From Bacillus haynesii (lineage in GTDB: Bacteria; Bacillota; Bacilli; Bacillales; Bacillaceae), in contig NZ_MRBL01000003.1 of NCBI RefSeq assembly GCF_001969855.1, positions 1 through 64,000 on the forward strand: a stretch of DNA of 64,000 nucleotides, read 5' to 3'. Position 1 is the stretch's first letter, and each line of letters opens with the position of its first letter. Both the position numbers and the translations under genes were made by a program. The notes below the pieces were generated by a model. That model saw only the letters and a program-made list of their open reading frames with translations, was not told the origin of the DNA and ran no database searches. Shown in pieces: positions 52,363-62,325 of this stretch.

Positions 52363-55236
52363 ATGGCAACGAAACGAATTGAGGTGAAAGGTGCAAGGGC
52401 CCACAATCTGAAAAATATCGATGTCTCTATTCCGAGGGATCAGCTTGTCGTGCTGACAGGTCTTTCGGGATCAGGGAAATCATCCCTTGCGTTCGATACG
52501 ATATATGCAGAGGGGCAACGGCGCTATGTCGAGTCTCTCTCCGCCTATGCCCGCCAGTTTTTAGGACAGATGGACAAACCCGACGTTGATGCGATTGAAG
52601 GCCTGTCGCCGGCGATCAGCATCGATCAGAAAACAACGAGCCGGAACCCTCGGTCGACAGTCGGAACGGTGACGGAAATCTATGATTATCTCCGGCTGCT
52701 GTTTGCCAGAATTGGAAAGCCGGTTTGCCCGGTTCACGGCATTGAAATTACTTCGCAAACGATCGAACAGATGACGGACAGAATTTTGGAATATCCCGAG
52801 CGCACGAAGCTACAGGTGCTCGCGCCGGTCGTCTCTGGAAGAAAAGGTTCGCATGTGAAAGTGCTCGATCAAATCAGAAAGCAAGGCTATGTAAGAGTCC
52901 GGATCGACGGCGAAATGAATGACCTCTCAGAGGACATCGAGCTCGAAAAGAATAAAAAGCATTCGATCGAAGTTGTCGTCGACCGCATCGTCATAAAAGA
53001 AGGCGTGACCGCCCGTCTCACAGACTCGCTCGAAACGGCGCTCCGCCTCGGCGAAGGCCGCGTGATCATCGATGTGATCGGACAGGAAGAGCTGCTTTTC
53101 AGCGAACATCATGCCTGCCCGCACTGCGGTTTTTCAATCGGTGAACTCGAGCCGAGAATGTTCTCTTTCAACAGCCCGTTCGGCGCGTGTCCGAGCTGCG
53201 ACGGCCTCGGGTCCAAGCTGGAAGTCGATATAGAGCTCGTCATCCCAAACGATGAGCTGTCGCTAAAGGAGAATGCGATTGCACCTTGGGAACCGCAGAG
53301 CTCCCAATATTATCCGAAGCTGCTTGAAGCGGTATGCAGCCACTATGGAATCGATATGGATGTTCCGGTCAGGGAGCTGCCGAAGCACCACCTTGAAAAA
53401 ATCCTCTACGGCAGCGGAGGCGAGCAGATTTATTTCAAATATGAAAACGACTTCGGACAAGTCCGGGAAAACTACATTGAGTTCGAAGGCGTCATCCGCA
53501 ATATCGAAAGACGCTATAAAGAAACCAGCTCGGATTACGTTCGTGAACTGATGGAAAAATATATGGCCAATCAGCCGTGCCCTTCATGCAAAGGCTACCG
53601 TCTGAAAAAGGAATCCCTCGCCGTGCTGATAAACGGCCTTCACATCGGTAAGATAACCGAAATGTCGGTTTCTAACGCCCTTCAATTTTTCCGTGAACTT
53701 GAACTTTCGGAAAAAGACATGAAGATCGCCAACCTCATTTTGCGGGAGATTGAAGAGCGGCTCGGATTTTTGAACAATGTCGGGCTTGACTATTTGACGC
53801 TCAGCCGCGCTGCCGGCACTCTGTCGGGGGGAGAAGCGCAGCGGATCAGGCTTGCAACGCAAATCGGCTCAAGGCTGACCGGTGTCCTCTACATCCTTGA
53901 TGAGCCGTCAATCGGTCTTCATCAGCGCGATAACGACCGTCTGATTGAGACGCTCAAAAACATGAGGGATATCGGAAACACATTGATCGTCGTCGAGCAT
54001 GACGAGGATACGATGCTTGCCGCCGATTATTTAATCGATATCGGACCCGGCGCGGGCGTACACGGGGGAGAAGTGATCTCCGCCGGAACACCGGAAGAAG
54101 TGATGAACGATGATCAATCGCTGACAGGGCAGTACCTCTCAGGGAAAAAATTCATTCCTCTTCCTGCTGAGAGAAGGAAGCCTGACAACCGTTTTATCGA
54201 GGTAAAAGGGGCAAAGGAAAACAACTTGAAAAATGTTTCGGTGAAGTTTCCGCTCGGCGTGTTCACAGCTGTTACCGGGGTATCGGGATCAGGGAAAAGC
54301 ACGCTCGTCAATGAAATTCTCCACAAAACGCTGGCTCAGAAACTGCATCGGGCGAAGGCGAAACCGGGAGAGTACAAAGATATAAAAGGAATCGAGCACC
54401 TCGATAAAGTGATCGATATCGACCAGTCTCCGATCGGCCGGACGCCTAGGTCAAACCCGGCCACATATACCGGCGTGTTCGATGATATCCGCGACGTGTT
54501 TGCCCAAACGAATGAAGCGAAAGTCAGAGGGTACAAGAAAGGGCGCTTCAGCTTTAACGTCAAAGGCGGGCGCTGTGAGGCCTGCAAAGGCGACGGAATC
54601 ATCAAAATCGAAATGCACTTCCTGCCCGATGTATATGTTCCTTGTGAGGTTTGCCACGGAAAGAGATACAACCGTGAAACGCTTCAGGTTACGTACAAAG
54701 GTAAAAATATTTCTGACGTGCTTGAGATGACGGTCGAGAATGCCGTTCAATTTTTTGAGAACATCCCGAAAATCAAGCGCAAGCTGCAGACCCTGTATGA
54801 TGTCGGTCTTGGCTATATTACGCTCGGACAGCCGGCTACAACGCTTTCCGGGGGAGAAGCGCAGCGGGTCAAATTGGCATCTGAACTTCATCGCCGTTCA
54901 ACGGGAAGATCCCTTTATATTTTGGACGAGCCGACGACAGGACTGCATGTCGATGATATCGCAAGGCTTCTGGCCGTTCTGCAGCGCCTGGTCGATAACG
55001 GAGATACAGTGCTTGTGATCGAACACAATCTCGATATTATAAAAGCTGCTGATTATTTGATCGACTTGGGCCCTGAAGGCGGAGACGGCGGCGGGATGAT
55101 CGTGGCTGCAGGACCTCCCGAAGAAGTCATGAAAGTCGAAGGGTCATATACCGGCCGCTATTTAAAACCGATCATTGAACGCGACAAAAACAGAATGAAG
55201 AAGCGGCTTCAAGAAAAAGAAGCTGTCAGACCGTAA
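52363..55236 (+). CDS. uvrA: UvrA, excinuclease ABC subunit A
   Basis: 957 aa. Two ABC ATPase halves: [14 protein letters not shown] with [14 protein letters not shown], and [14 protein letters not shown] with [14 protein letters not shown]. Zinc modules: CPHCGFSIG...[17 protein letters not shown], and CEACKGDGI...[10 protein letters not shown], the last needed for damage recognition. UvrA loads UvrB on damaged DNA. It is co-transcribed with uvrB under LexA control and ends at a terminator. Confidence 0.98.
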   Translation: MATKRIEVKGARAHNLKNIDVSIPRDQLVVLTGLSGSGKSSLAFDTIYAEGQRRYVESLSAYARQFLGQMDKPDVDAIEGLSPAISIDQKTTSRNPRSTVGTVTEIYDYLRLLFARIGKPVCPVHGIEITSQTIEQMTDRILEYPERTKLQVLAPVVSGRKGSHVKVLDQIRKQGYVRVRIDGEMNDLSEDIELEKNKKHSIEVVVDRIVIKEGVTARLTDSLETALRLGEGRVIIDVIGQEELLFSEHHACPHCGFSIGELEPRMFSFNSPFGACPSCDGLGSKLEVDIELVIPNDELSLKENAIAPWEPQSSQYYPKLLEAVCSHYGIDMDVPVRELPKHHLEKILYGSGGEQIYFKYENDFGQVRENYIEFEGVIRNIERRYKETSSDYVRELMEKYMANQPCPSCKGYRLKKESLAVLINGLHIGKITEMSVSNALQFFRELELSEKDMKIANLILREIEERLGFLNNVGLDYLTLSRAAGTLSGGEAQRIRLATQIGSRLTGVLYILDEPSIGLHQRDNDRLIETLKNMRDIGNTLIVVEHDEDTMLAADYLIDIGPGAGVHGGEVISAGTPEEVMNDDQSLTGQYLSGKKFIPLPAERRKPDNRFIEVKGAKENNLKNVSVKFPLGVFTAVTGVSGSGKSTLVNEILHKTLAQKLHRAKAKPGEYKDIKGIEHLDKVIDIDQSPIGRTPRSNPATYTGVFDDIRDVFAQTNEAKVRGYKKGRFSFNVKGGRCEACKGDGIIKIEMHFLPDVYVPCEVCHGKRYNRETLQVTYKGKNISDVLEMTVENAVQFFENIPKIKRKLQTLYDVGLGYITLGQPATTLSGGEAQRVKLASELHRRSTGRSLYILDEPTTGLHVDDIARLLAVLQRLVDNGDTVLVIEHNLDIIKAADYLIDLGPEGGDGGGMIVAAGPPEEVMKVEGSYTGRYLKPIIERDKNRMKKRLQEKEAVRP

Positions 55237-55244
55237 AGAAACAT

Positions 55245-55272
55245 GCTGCCGGTGTCACGTCGGCAGCTTTTT
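55245..55272 (+). terminator. Intrinsic terminator of uvrA
   Basis: GCTGCCG (55245-55251), loop, CGGCAGC (55261-55267), then five T. Confidence 0.8.
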
Positions 55273-55307
55273 CAATGGCCGAATGATCCGCGGCAAGCTT
55301 TGTTTAA

Positions 55308-55999
<692 letters not shown>

Positions 56000-56119
56000 A
56001 ACGCTCGCTCCTTTTCATTGGTTTTGCCACATATTTTAAAGGGTTATAAAAAAAGAATCTATTCATAAAATCTAAAAAAATCAATTCGCGAAGTTTGACG
56101 CACGCCGATCGAATGAAAA

Positions 56120-56146
56120 TGAAACCTAAAGGCCATGATACACGTA
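56120..56146 (+). promoter_or_regulatory. Sigma-W promoter of yvlABCD
   Basis: TGAAAC (56120-56125), a 17-bp spacer and CGTA (56143-56146), the extracytoplasmic-function sigma-W signature, 66 bp before yvlA. In B. subtilis yvlABCD belongs to the sigma-W regulon. Confidence 0.75.
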
Positions 56147-56211
56147 AACTGAGTATAAGGTCACTGTACATTAGACTTACAAGAACGGTTACATGATGAG
56201 GAGTGTTATGT

Positions 56212-56538
56212 ATGACGAGAAACAACGCGCTGATTTCAGCAATTTGTTATTTTAGTGTTTTTTTTGCCCCGCTTATTTTGCCAATCGCTGCGTATTTTAT
56301 AACAGATGATCAAGAAACAAAAAAGCATGCGATGCGTTCGCTTATTTCGCATATTATTCCGTTTATAAGCGTAGTCATATTGGCAGCAGGCGCGATCAGC
56401 GGTACGCTTATCTTTAATGATGGCGGTTATTTGGCGGTCATTTTTATGATCGGAGGTTTCGTTTTTTTCGGGATCATCAGTTTGATTATTGTGGTCTGGA
56501 ACGTTGTTCAAGGGATTAAAATGCTGACTCAGGCCTAA
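56212..56538 (+). CDS. yvlA: YvlA, small membrane protein (DUF4870-like)
   Basis: 108 aa from ATG 56212, 8 bp after GAGGAG, the B. subtilis length. Three membrane segments: LISAICYFSVFFAPLILPIAAYF, SHIIPFISVVILAAGAISG and VIFMIGGFVFFGIISLIIVVWNVVQG. First gene of yvlABCD. It is part of the sigma-W envelope-stress response; biochemical role unknown. Confidence 0.9.
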   Translation: MTRNNALISAICYFSVFFAPLILPIAAYFITDDQETKKHAMRSLISHIIPFISVVILAAGAISGTLIFNDGGYLAVIFMIGGFVFFGIISLIIVVWNVVQGIKMLTQA

Positions 56539-56563
56539 AAGAAGGAGAACGGGGGAGCTTTTC

Positions 56564-57658
56564 ATGAAGCATGAGAAAGAGCGAATATTAAAATTGGTCG
56601 AGGAAGGGAAGCTGTCCGCGAAAGAGGCGCTGATCCTGATCGAAAAACTTGAAGAAGACTACAGGGAAACCGAGAGCAAGGTGACAGCTTTATCTGAGGA
56701 TGTCATTGATTCGGAGGATTTCTACAGTGAAAAGAAAAAAGAACCGAAGCCTTCGATCGGTTCCAAACTGTTCGAATGGATTGATACCGCTGTAAAAAAA
56801 GTAAAAGAAGCAGACTTGGATTTGAATTTCGGGCACTCGTTCGATGTCCAACATATATTCCAGTTCAAAGACACCGATTTTTCGACTCTGGATATTCAGC
56901 TTGCCAACGGCAGCGTCAACCTTGTACCGTGGAGCGATTCCGACATCAGAGTCGAATGTCAGGCAAAAGTGTACCGGGCCGAAAATCAGGATGAAGCAAG
57001 GCAGGCTTTTCTCCAGCATATCGACTGCGGTGTGGAAGGCGATAAGTTCACGATCCGTACGGAGAAAAAAACAATGAAGACCAACCTTACCGTCTATATA
57101 CCGGACAAAGAGTACGGCAAAATCCGCTTTAAGCTGTTTAACGGCCCGGTCAGAGGGGAACATTTAAACGTAAAAGAGCTGTCTGCCAAAACGACAAACG
57201 GCGTGCTGTCGTTCTCTGCACTCACGGCAGGAAAAGCTTCATTGGAAACTGCAAATGGACAAATCAAACTTACCGACCATACTTGCGGAGAGATTGAAGC
57301 GGAAACCATCAATGGATTGATCGATCTTAAAGGTTCATGCGAGGCGCTTGACCTGCAGAGCTTTAACGGCAATATTGCTGCAACAGTCAAAAATCCGCAC
57401 TGCCGGACAGCATATGTGAAAACAACGACGGGAAGCGTAGAGCTGAATGTTCCACGGGACTGCGCGGTAACAGCGGAGCTGAAAAGCAATCTCGGTTCTC
57501 TGTCTCATGATCTGTCAGATGCGGAAATTTTAAAGGAAAAAAACGAGACAATCCAGAAAGAAATGTATCTAAAAGCAAATCAAAATCATGATGATAGCAT
57601 GACCGTGTTTTTGGAATCGAAGACAGGATCGATCCATTTAAACCATACACAGGAGTGA
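56564..57658 (+). CDS. yvlB: YvlB, DUF4097/putative adhesin-type beta-helix protein
   Basis: 364 aa after AAGGAGAACGGGGGAG. N-terminal helical bihelical segment (KHEKERILKLVEEGKLSAKEALILIEKLEEDY), an SHOCT-like start, and a linker. From about 105 on come repeated beta strands such as DIQLANGSVNLVPW, FNGPVRGEHLNVKELSAKTTNGVLSFSAL and TINGLIDLKG, typical of DUF4097 beta-helices. It lacks a signal peptide, so it is likely cytoplasmic. Co-transcribed with the PspC-like yvlC, hence probably an envelope stress module like LiaG or Psp proteins. Confidence 0.9.
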   Translation: MKHEKERILKLVEEGKLSAKEALILIEKLEEDYRETESKVTALSEDVIDSEDFYSEKKKEPKPSIGSKLFEWIDTAVKKVKEADLDLNFGHSFDVQHIFQFKDTDFSTLDIQLANGSVNLVPWSDSDIRVECQAKVYRAENQDEARQAFLQHIDCGVEGDKFTIRTEKKTMKTNLTVYIPDKEYGKIRFKLFNGPVRGEHLNVKELSAKTTNGVLSFSALTAGKASLETANGQIKLTDHTCGEIEAETINGLIDLKGSCEALDLQSFNGNIAATVKNPHCRTAYVKTTTGSVELNVPRDCAVTAELKSNLGSLSHDLSDAEILKEKNETIQKEMYLKANQNHDDSMTVFLESKTGSIHLNHTQE

Positions 57659-57662
57659 TACA

Positions 57663-57863
57663 ATGAAAAGGCTATTTCGATCCGAAACAGACAGAAAGAT
57701 TGCCGGGGTCGTCGGGGGTCTTGCTGAATATTTAAATATGGATGCGTCATTGCTGAGAATCATTACGGTTCTATTATTTATATTTTCGACCGGATTTCCC
57801 GTTCTGCTGATTTATATTGTCTGGGTATTCCTAGTGCCGAATGAAGGGGAAGTCAACAGATGA
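57663..57863 (+). CDS. yvlC: YvlC, PspC-domain membrane protein
   Basis: 66 aa. KRLFRSETDRKIAGVVGGLAEYLNMDASLLRI followed by a membrane segment (ITVLLFIFSTGFPVLLIYIVWVFLVP) is the whole PspC domain. PspC proteins sense membrane stress in phage-shock systems. It overlaps yvlD by 4 bp. Confidence 0.93.
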   Translation: MKRLFRSETDRKIAGVVGGLAEYLNMDASLLRIITVLLFIFSTGFPVLLIYIVWVFLVPNEGEVNR

Positions 57864-58219
57864 TGAGATGGATCATAAACGTTCTTGTCAATGCCTTATT
57901 ATTAATCGTCATTGCCGGTTACTTTGATGCGGTTCACGTCAGAAGCATCGGGGCAGCCATTACGGCAAGCTTGATTTTATCCATCTTAAATATGTTTGTG
58001 AAGCCGGTGCTGGTGATTTTGACGCTGCCTGTCACAGTGATTACGTTAGGTTTATTTTTGTTTATCATCAATGCGATCACTCTTTATATGACCGCGTCCA
58101 TTATGGGGGACAATTTTGACCTGGACGGCTTTGGGACAGCCATTTTTGCGTCGATCGTCCTGTCGGTTTTCCACTTGCTCATTCAAAAAGCAATTATCGA
58201 ACCGATGTCCAAAAAATAA
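57860..58219 (+). CDS. yvlD: YvlD, phage holin family 4-like membrane protein
   Basis: 119 aa from ATG 57860 overlapping the yvlC stop. Four membrane segments, including the DUF360/Mycobacterial-type IRSIGAAITASLILSILNMFVKPVLVILTLPVTVITLGLFLFIINA. The family occurs with PspC and was named after holins only by fold. Together with yvlABC it confers envelope stress resistance in B. subtilis. Last gene; terminator follows. Confidence 0.9.
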   Translation: MMRWIINVLVNALLLIVIAGYFDAVHVRSIGAAITASLILSILNMFVKPVLVILTLPVTVITLGLFLFIINAITLYMTASIMGDNFDLDGFGTAIFASIVLSVFHLLIQKAIIEPMSKK

Positions 58220-58222
58220 GCT

Positions 58223-58255
58223 GAAGTCTGATGAATCATCAGGCTTCTTTTTTTT
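58223..58255 (+). terminator. Intrinsic terminator of yvlABCD
   Basis: GAAGTCTGATGA (58223-58234) and TCATCAGGCTTC (58236-58247) form a long stem with one mismatch, then eight T. Confidence 0.85.
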
Positions 58256-58317
58256 CGCCCGAATGTCTCTTTCATAAAAATGATCTGTAAAGGCAAAATA
58301 CGAAAGGGAGGTAGACG

Positions 58318-61300
58318 ATGAAAAAGTACAGAAATCGCCAAACCCTTTTGTTGTTGGCCGCAGTTTTATTTTTTGCCTTGCAGATGCCGATTTCGTCCGC
58401 AGCGGGAAAACAGCATATTCAGCCTGGTTCACCGGTCATCAGGCACACTCCTGTTGAACAAGTGAAAAAAGGAGATGACTTATATTTTTCCGCGCATGCG
58501 GCCGCCGACACGGTCATTCTGTATTACAAGCAGCATGACGAATTGCCGTATCGGGCGATTCCGATGGAAGTGGAGCCGGGCAAACAGAACGGCTATATTG
58601 CCAAATTAGAAAGCGAATCCATAGCATCCGACAAAGTCCAGTATTACATTGAAGCTCAAGCCGGTGATTCCTCTGTGAAGACCGATGTGTATACTGTCGC
58701 CCTGAAAGGCATGCGTACGGATACACAAAACCTTCCGGAGCTGCTGATCACGGAAATGGTTGTCGACACATCAAACAGCGGTGTAAAAGATGGCTATGAA
58801 TTTATTGAAGTTTATAACAATACCAATAAAGCTGTTCATCTGAACAGCTACAAAATCAAATACGGACATCCCGAAAAGGGCAAGGAATCAGACGCCATCT
58901 GGCCTTTTGAACAAGATGATGTGACGATTCCCTCCGGCCAAACTCACGTGTTTTGGGTAAAAAACCGCTCAAACGGGCATTTGACGGAAGATGATTTCAA
59001 TCAGCATTACGGTGTTCACCTTCGTGAAGGCAAAACGCTATCTGTTCTCAAAGGGAGCGGCATGGCGAATACCGGGCCGAGAGAAGTGATCATCTGCACA
59101 AACAGCGGGGAAGAGGTCGCATCCGCCCGTTATCAAAGTGAGCAGGATAAAAACGATGTCGCTAAAAATAAAGCGCTTCTTTATCGATATCCGCTGGACG
59201 GAACGAAGCATATGAAAATCATATCGGCCGGGGAAGAAAAACCGTCGCCTGGTTCACTTCTGAAGGCGCAGGTTCCTTCACAGACGGTGACGGTTATGCC
59301 GGATAGAGAAAAACCGGAGATCCATGACATGACGGATCATCAAGCGGTAAAACCGGGAGAAACGATCCAGCTCTTAGCTGATATGAAAGACAATCGGCAA
59401 GTGAAACAGGCGCAGTTTTTCTACCGCATGAATGATGATGAGCCGTTTACTGAAGTCCGTGTTGAAAAAAGCCGTAATGACGGCCTGTACCGCCACAATA
59501 TCTACTTTGCCGAGCTCATTGGCAAAGAAAAAGTGGAGTACTATATGCGGGCAGCTGATGGATCAAATGTCACGTCGACTGAAAAGAAAACGATACCGCT
59601 CGAACAGCGCATTTTGAAGGGACTCAGGCTGAATGTAAGCGAAGGCGGAACCGTTTCCGGAAAAATGCTGCTGAAAGCCACGTCAGAAAAGCCGCCTTCT
59701 GAAACGACAATTCGTATTGACGGGATTGAACAAAAAGAAGGTGAGCCGGCGCTTGAAAAAAAAGCCTACTTTGCTTTCGATGTCAATCAAACGAATCTGT
59801 ATTTTAAAAATGCTGTAACGATCGGCAAGAGGGTTCAAAAAGTTTTTGACGATTCGCGCCGCCGGTATGCGACAATTACGGTCCCGGTTTCTCCGGATGA
59901 ATTTAAAAAAGGAAAGCCGTTTGCAATTAAAGTTCGTTCAGGCACGAAATCAACACCATTTGAACAAACTGCAGAAGAAAACAGGGATGATTTTGTCCTC
60001 AAGAACCCCCGCCTCATACTAGCGGATGGGACCATCATCCGCGATGAGCGGTACGACGATCCGAAAGCCGAACTTCCGGCCGGTGACGGCCCTGGGGCGC
60101 ATGAATGGTATGAATTCCATTTTTCGATTCCGGAAGCCAAGTTTGCATCGCTCGCTAGTCAATGGCATACACGCGCCTGGGATGAAGGGCAGCACATCGT
60201 TGAAGCGGAGAATGGCGAAGAAAGGCTCATCCGTAGGGTGACGGTCGATAACACAGGTCCTGAGATCAAAACGTCATTAAAAGACGGCAGGACGTATAAA
60301 GGATCGTTTGAGATCAATGCGGCCGCACACGATAAATGGAGCGGGCTGAAAAGGATAAAAGCCTTTCTTGACGGCAAAAAGATTGCGCTTCCCTATCTCG
60401 TATCTTCTGCCCTTCTGGATGCGGGAAAGCACGAGCTGAAAATAAAAGCGGAGGACAGCGCCGGCAACCTATCAATCGTGAAAAAGGTATTTTATATTAA
60501 AGAGGAAAAGCCGCACAAGCCCGCCCAGGTCAAAAATGCACCCGGCAGCACACATGCTAAGCTGGCCGTACGCGTCAAGGACCCGACAAAAGATAAGATG
60601 AAAGTGTCATTCCATCAGGGGTTTCAGTACACAGTAAAAGATGAAAAGCATGTTGATGTGTCAGCGAACGAGAGCGGGACGGAACCTCCGCAAAGCTTTG
60701 CGGTCAGCGGGGAAAAGGCGCTGACAAAAGAAGAGCGCAGCGGCATGTCCGCACTTGACGGAAAAGGTTTTGAAACGTCATCAACAACAAAGTTTCCGTA
60801 CCATCGCTTTGATGTAAAAGTGGATGAAAATACGGGGCCGAACGACAAGGTAGAAGTGCTGTGGCGCGGCAGTTCGCTTCCTGGCAGAAAAGTCTCCATG
60901 TTCGCCTGGAATTGGACCAGCAAGAGATGGGAGACGCTGACATTCCATGTTGCAAAGGATGACAAACCTTTTACCCTCAAAGGAAGTATAAAAGCTGCCG
61001 ATTATATTCGCCAATCCAAGGCGAGCATCATCATTCAGGATCAAATTCAGCTTTCGCAAAATGACTATACATTTGTGTGGATGTCTGATACGCAATATTA
61101 TTCGGAAAGCTATCCGCACATTTTTGAACGTCAGGTCAAGTGGATCGCAGAACAAAAGGACAAGCTGAACATTCAGTACGTCTTTCATACGGGGGATCTT
61201 GTAGATGAAGCGGATCAGCCGCTGCAATGGAAGCGCGCCGATCAGTTCATGAAAGTTCTCGATGACAATCAAGTTCCATACGGCGTGCTGGCGGGCAATC

Positions 61301-62307
61301 ACGATGTCAGCCATAAAGACCGGTCTTACTTGAAATTCGGCAAGTACTTCGGGGAAAGCCGTTTTAAACAAAAACCGCATTACGGCGGGTCTTATCAGAA
61401 TAACAAAGGCCATTACGACCTCATTTCCAGCGGGGGCAACGACTATATCATGGTGTCGATGGGGTGGGGAATCGGAAAAAAAGAACTGCAGTGGATAGAT
61501 GATGTTCTGAAACGCCATCCCGACCGAAAAGCGATTTTGTCATTTCACGAGTTTTTGCTTGTCAGCGGAAGCAGAAGTCCAATCGGGGAGAAAATATTTG
61601 AACAGATCATCAAGCGGAATCCGAATGTGATCGCCGTGTTAAGCGGTCACTATCACAGCTCAAACTTAAAAGTCGACAAGCTTGATGATGACGGGGACGG
61701 CAAACCGGATCGCAAGGTTTATCAAATGCTTGCCGACTATCAGGGCGGTCCTGAAGGTGGCCAAGGTTATTTGCGAATTCTCCATGTGGATCCGAAGCAT
61801 GACACGATCCATGTCAAAACGTATTCGCCATATCTTGACGACTATAATTTTTATGATCCGCACCAATTCGGCCCGAAAGACGAATTCAACATCAAAACGG
61901 ATCTGAAACCGCGGAAGAAAAAGGTTAAAACCGATTATTTTGAGCTGAATGTCTTTTCGAACAAGGAAATTGGGGAAGCAAAAACAGTGAAAAGCGGAAA
62001 GACGGCTTCAGTAACGTGGAAGGATTTGCAGCCGAATACAACCTATTTCTGGTACGCCGCAGCTTCTGATCAATACGGCGGCAAAAGCAGGTCTCAGATG
62101 TGGAAATTGACGACAAAAAATGCCGGTTTGAAATCCTTTTTAATAGATCAAACAGCCGAGGCGGGCTCGGCCCTGAGGCAATTGTCGGGGAGCCCCCCGC
62201 CGGCCGGCATGATTTTAAAGCAAGGGACAAACCTCCCAATTGCAGAAATCAGCTTGTGGCTGGCGGCGGTTTTCATTTGTGAACGTAAAAAGCATTTGTT
62301 TTCCTAA
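58318..62307 (+). CDS. yvnB: YvnB, giant exported lamin-tail/metallophosphoesterase protein
   Basis: 1329 aa after GGGAGG. Signal peptide to about SSAAGK. Beta-rich N-terminal region, lamin-tail domain at about 140-270 (LLITEMVVDTSNSGVKDG, LNSYKIKYGHPEKG), several Ig/bacterial-type sandwich domains with YYMRAADGS and VDNTGPEIK motifs, and a calcineurin-like phosphoesterase at about 915-1130: VWMSDTQYYSES, HTGDLVDEADQ, LAGNHD, FHEF and LSGHYHSS. An FN3-like domain (TASVTWKDLQPNTTYFWY) follows, and a hydrophobic end IAEISLWLAAVFICERKKH that may anchor it. It probably hydrolyses extracellular phosphodiesters. Order in B. subtilis differs slightly. Confidence 0.9.
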   Translation: MKKYRNRQTLLLLAAVLFFALQMPISSAAGKQHIQPGSPVIRHTPVEQVKKGDDLYFSAHAAADTVILYYKQHDELPYRAIPMEVEPGKQNGYIAKLESESIASDKVQYYIEAQAGDSSVKTDVYTVALKGMRTDTQNLPELLITEMVVDTSNSGVKDGYEFIEVYNNTNKAVHLNSYKIKYGHPEKGKESDAIWPFEQDDVTIPSGQTHVFWVKNRSNGHLTEDDFNQHYGVHLREGKTLSVLKGSGMANTGPREVIICTNSGEEVASARYQSEQDKNDVAKNKALLYRYPLDGTKHMKIISAGEEKPSPGSLLKAQVPSQTVTVMPDREKPEIHDMTDHQAVKPGETIQLLADMKDNRQVKQAQFFYRMNDDEPFTEVRVEKSRNDGLYRHNIYFAELIGKEKVEYYMRAADGSNVTSTEKKTIPLEQRILKGLRLNVSEGGTVSGKMLLKATSEKPPSETTIRIDGIEQKEGEPALEKKAYFAFDVNQTNLYFKNAVTIGKRVQKVFDDSRRRYATITVPVSPDEFKKGKPFAIKVRSGTKSTPFEQTAEENRDDFVLKNPRLILADGTIIRDERYDDPKAELPAGDGPGAHEWYEFHFSIPEAKFASLASQWHTRAWDEGQHIVEAENGEERLIRRVTVDNTGPEIKTSLKDGRTYKGSFEINAAAHDKWSGLKRIKAFLDGKKIALPYLVSSALLDAGKHELKIKAEDSAGNLSIVKKVFYIKEEKPHKPAQVKNAPGSTHAKLAVRVKDPTKDKMKVSFHQGFQYTVKDEKHVDVSANESGTEPPQSFAVSGEKALTKEERSGMSALDGKGFETSSTTKFPYHRFDVKVDENTGPNDKVEVLWRGSSLPGRKVSMFAWNWTSKRWETLTFHVAKDDKPFTLKGSIKAADYIRQSKASIIIQDQIQLSQNDYTFVWMSDTQYYSESYPHIFERQVKWIAEQKDKLNIQYVFHTGDLVDEADQPLQWKRADQFMKVLDDNQVPYGVLAGNHDVSHKDRSYLKFGKYFGESRFKQKPHYGGSYQNNKGHYDLISSGGNDYIMVSMGWGIGKKELQWIDDVLKRHPDRKAILSFHEFLLVSGSRSPIGEKIFEQIIKRNPNVIAVLSGHYHSSNLKVDKLDDDGDGKPDRKVYQMLADYQGGPEGGQGYLRILHVDPKHDTIHVKTYSPYLDDYNFYDPHQFGPKDEFNIKTDLKPRKKKVKTDYFELNVFSNKEIGEAKTVKSGKTASVTWKDLQPNTTYFWYAAASDQYGGKSRSQMWKLTTKNAGLKSFLIDQTAEAGSALRQLSGSPPPAGMILKQGTNLPIAEISLWLAAVFICERKKHLFS

Positions 62308-62325
62308 GTGGGGCAAATGCTTTTT
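62287..62325. terminator. Bidirectional terminator between yvnB and the MFS gene
   Basis: AAAAAGCATTTG (62287-62298) and CAAATGCTTTTT (62314-62325) form a perfect 12-bp stem. A and T flanks serve both convergent genes; the arms include both stop regions. Confidence 0.85.

Noticed and set aside
60781-61518. 245-codon open frame on the minus strand inside yvnB
   Set aside because: It is the shadow of yvnB in another frame: no ribosome site and no family, while the + strand has clear phosphoesterase motifs.
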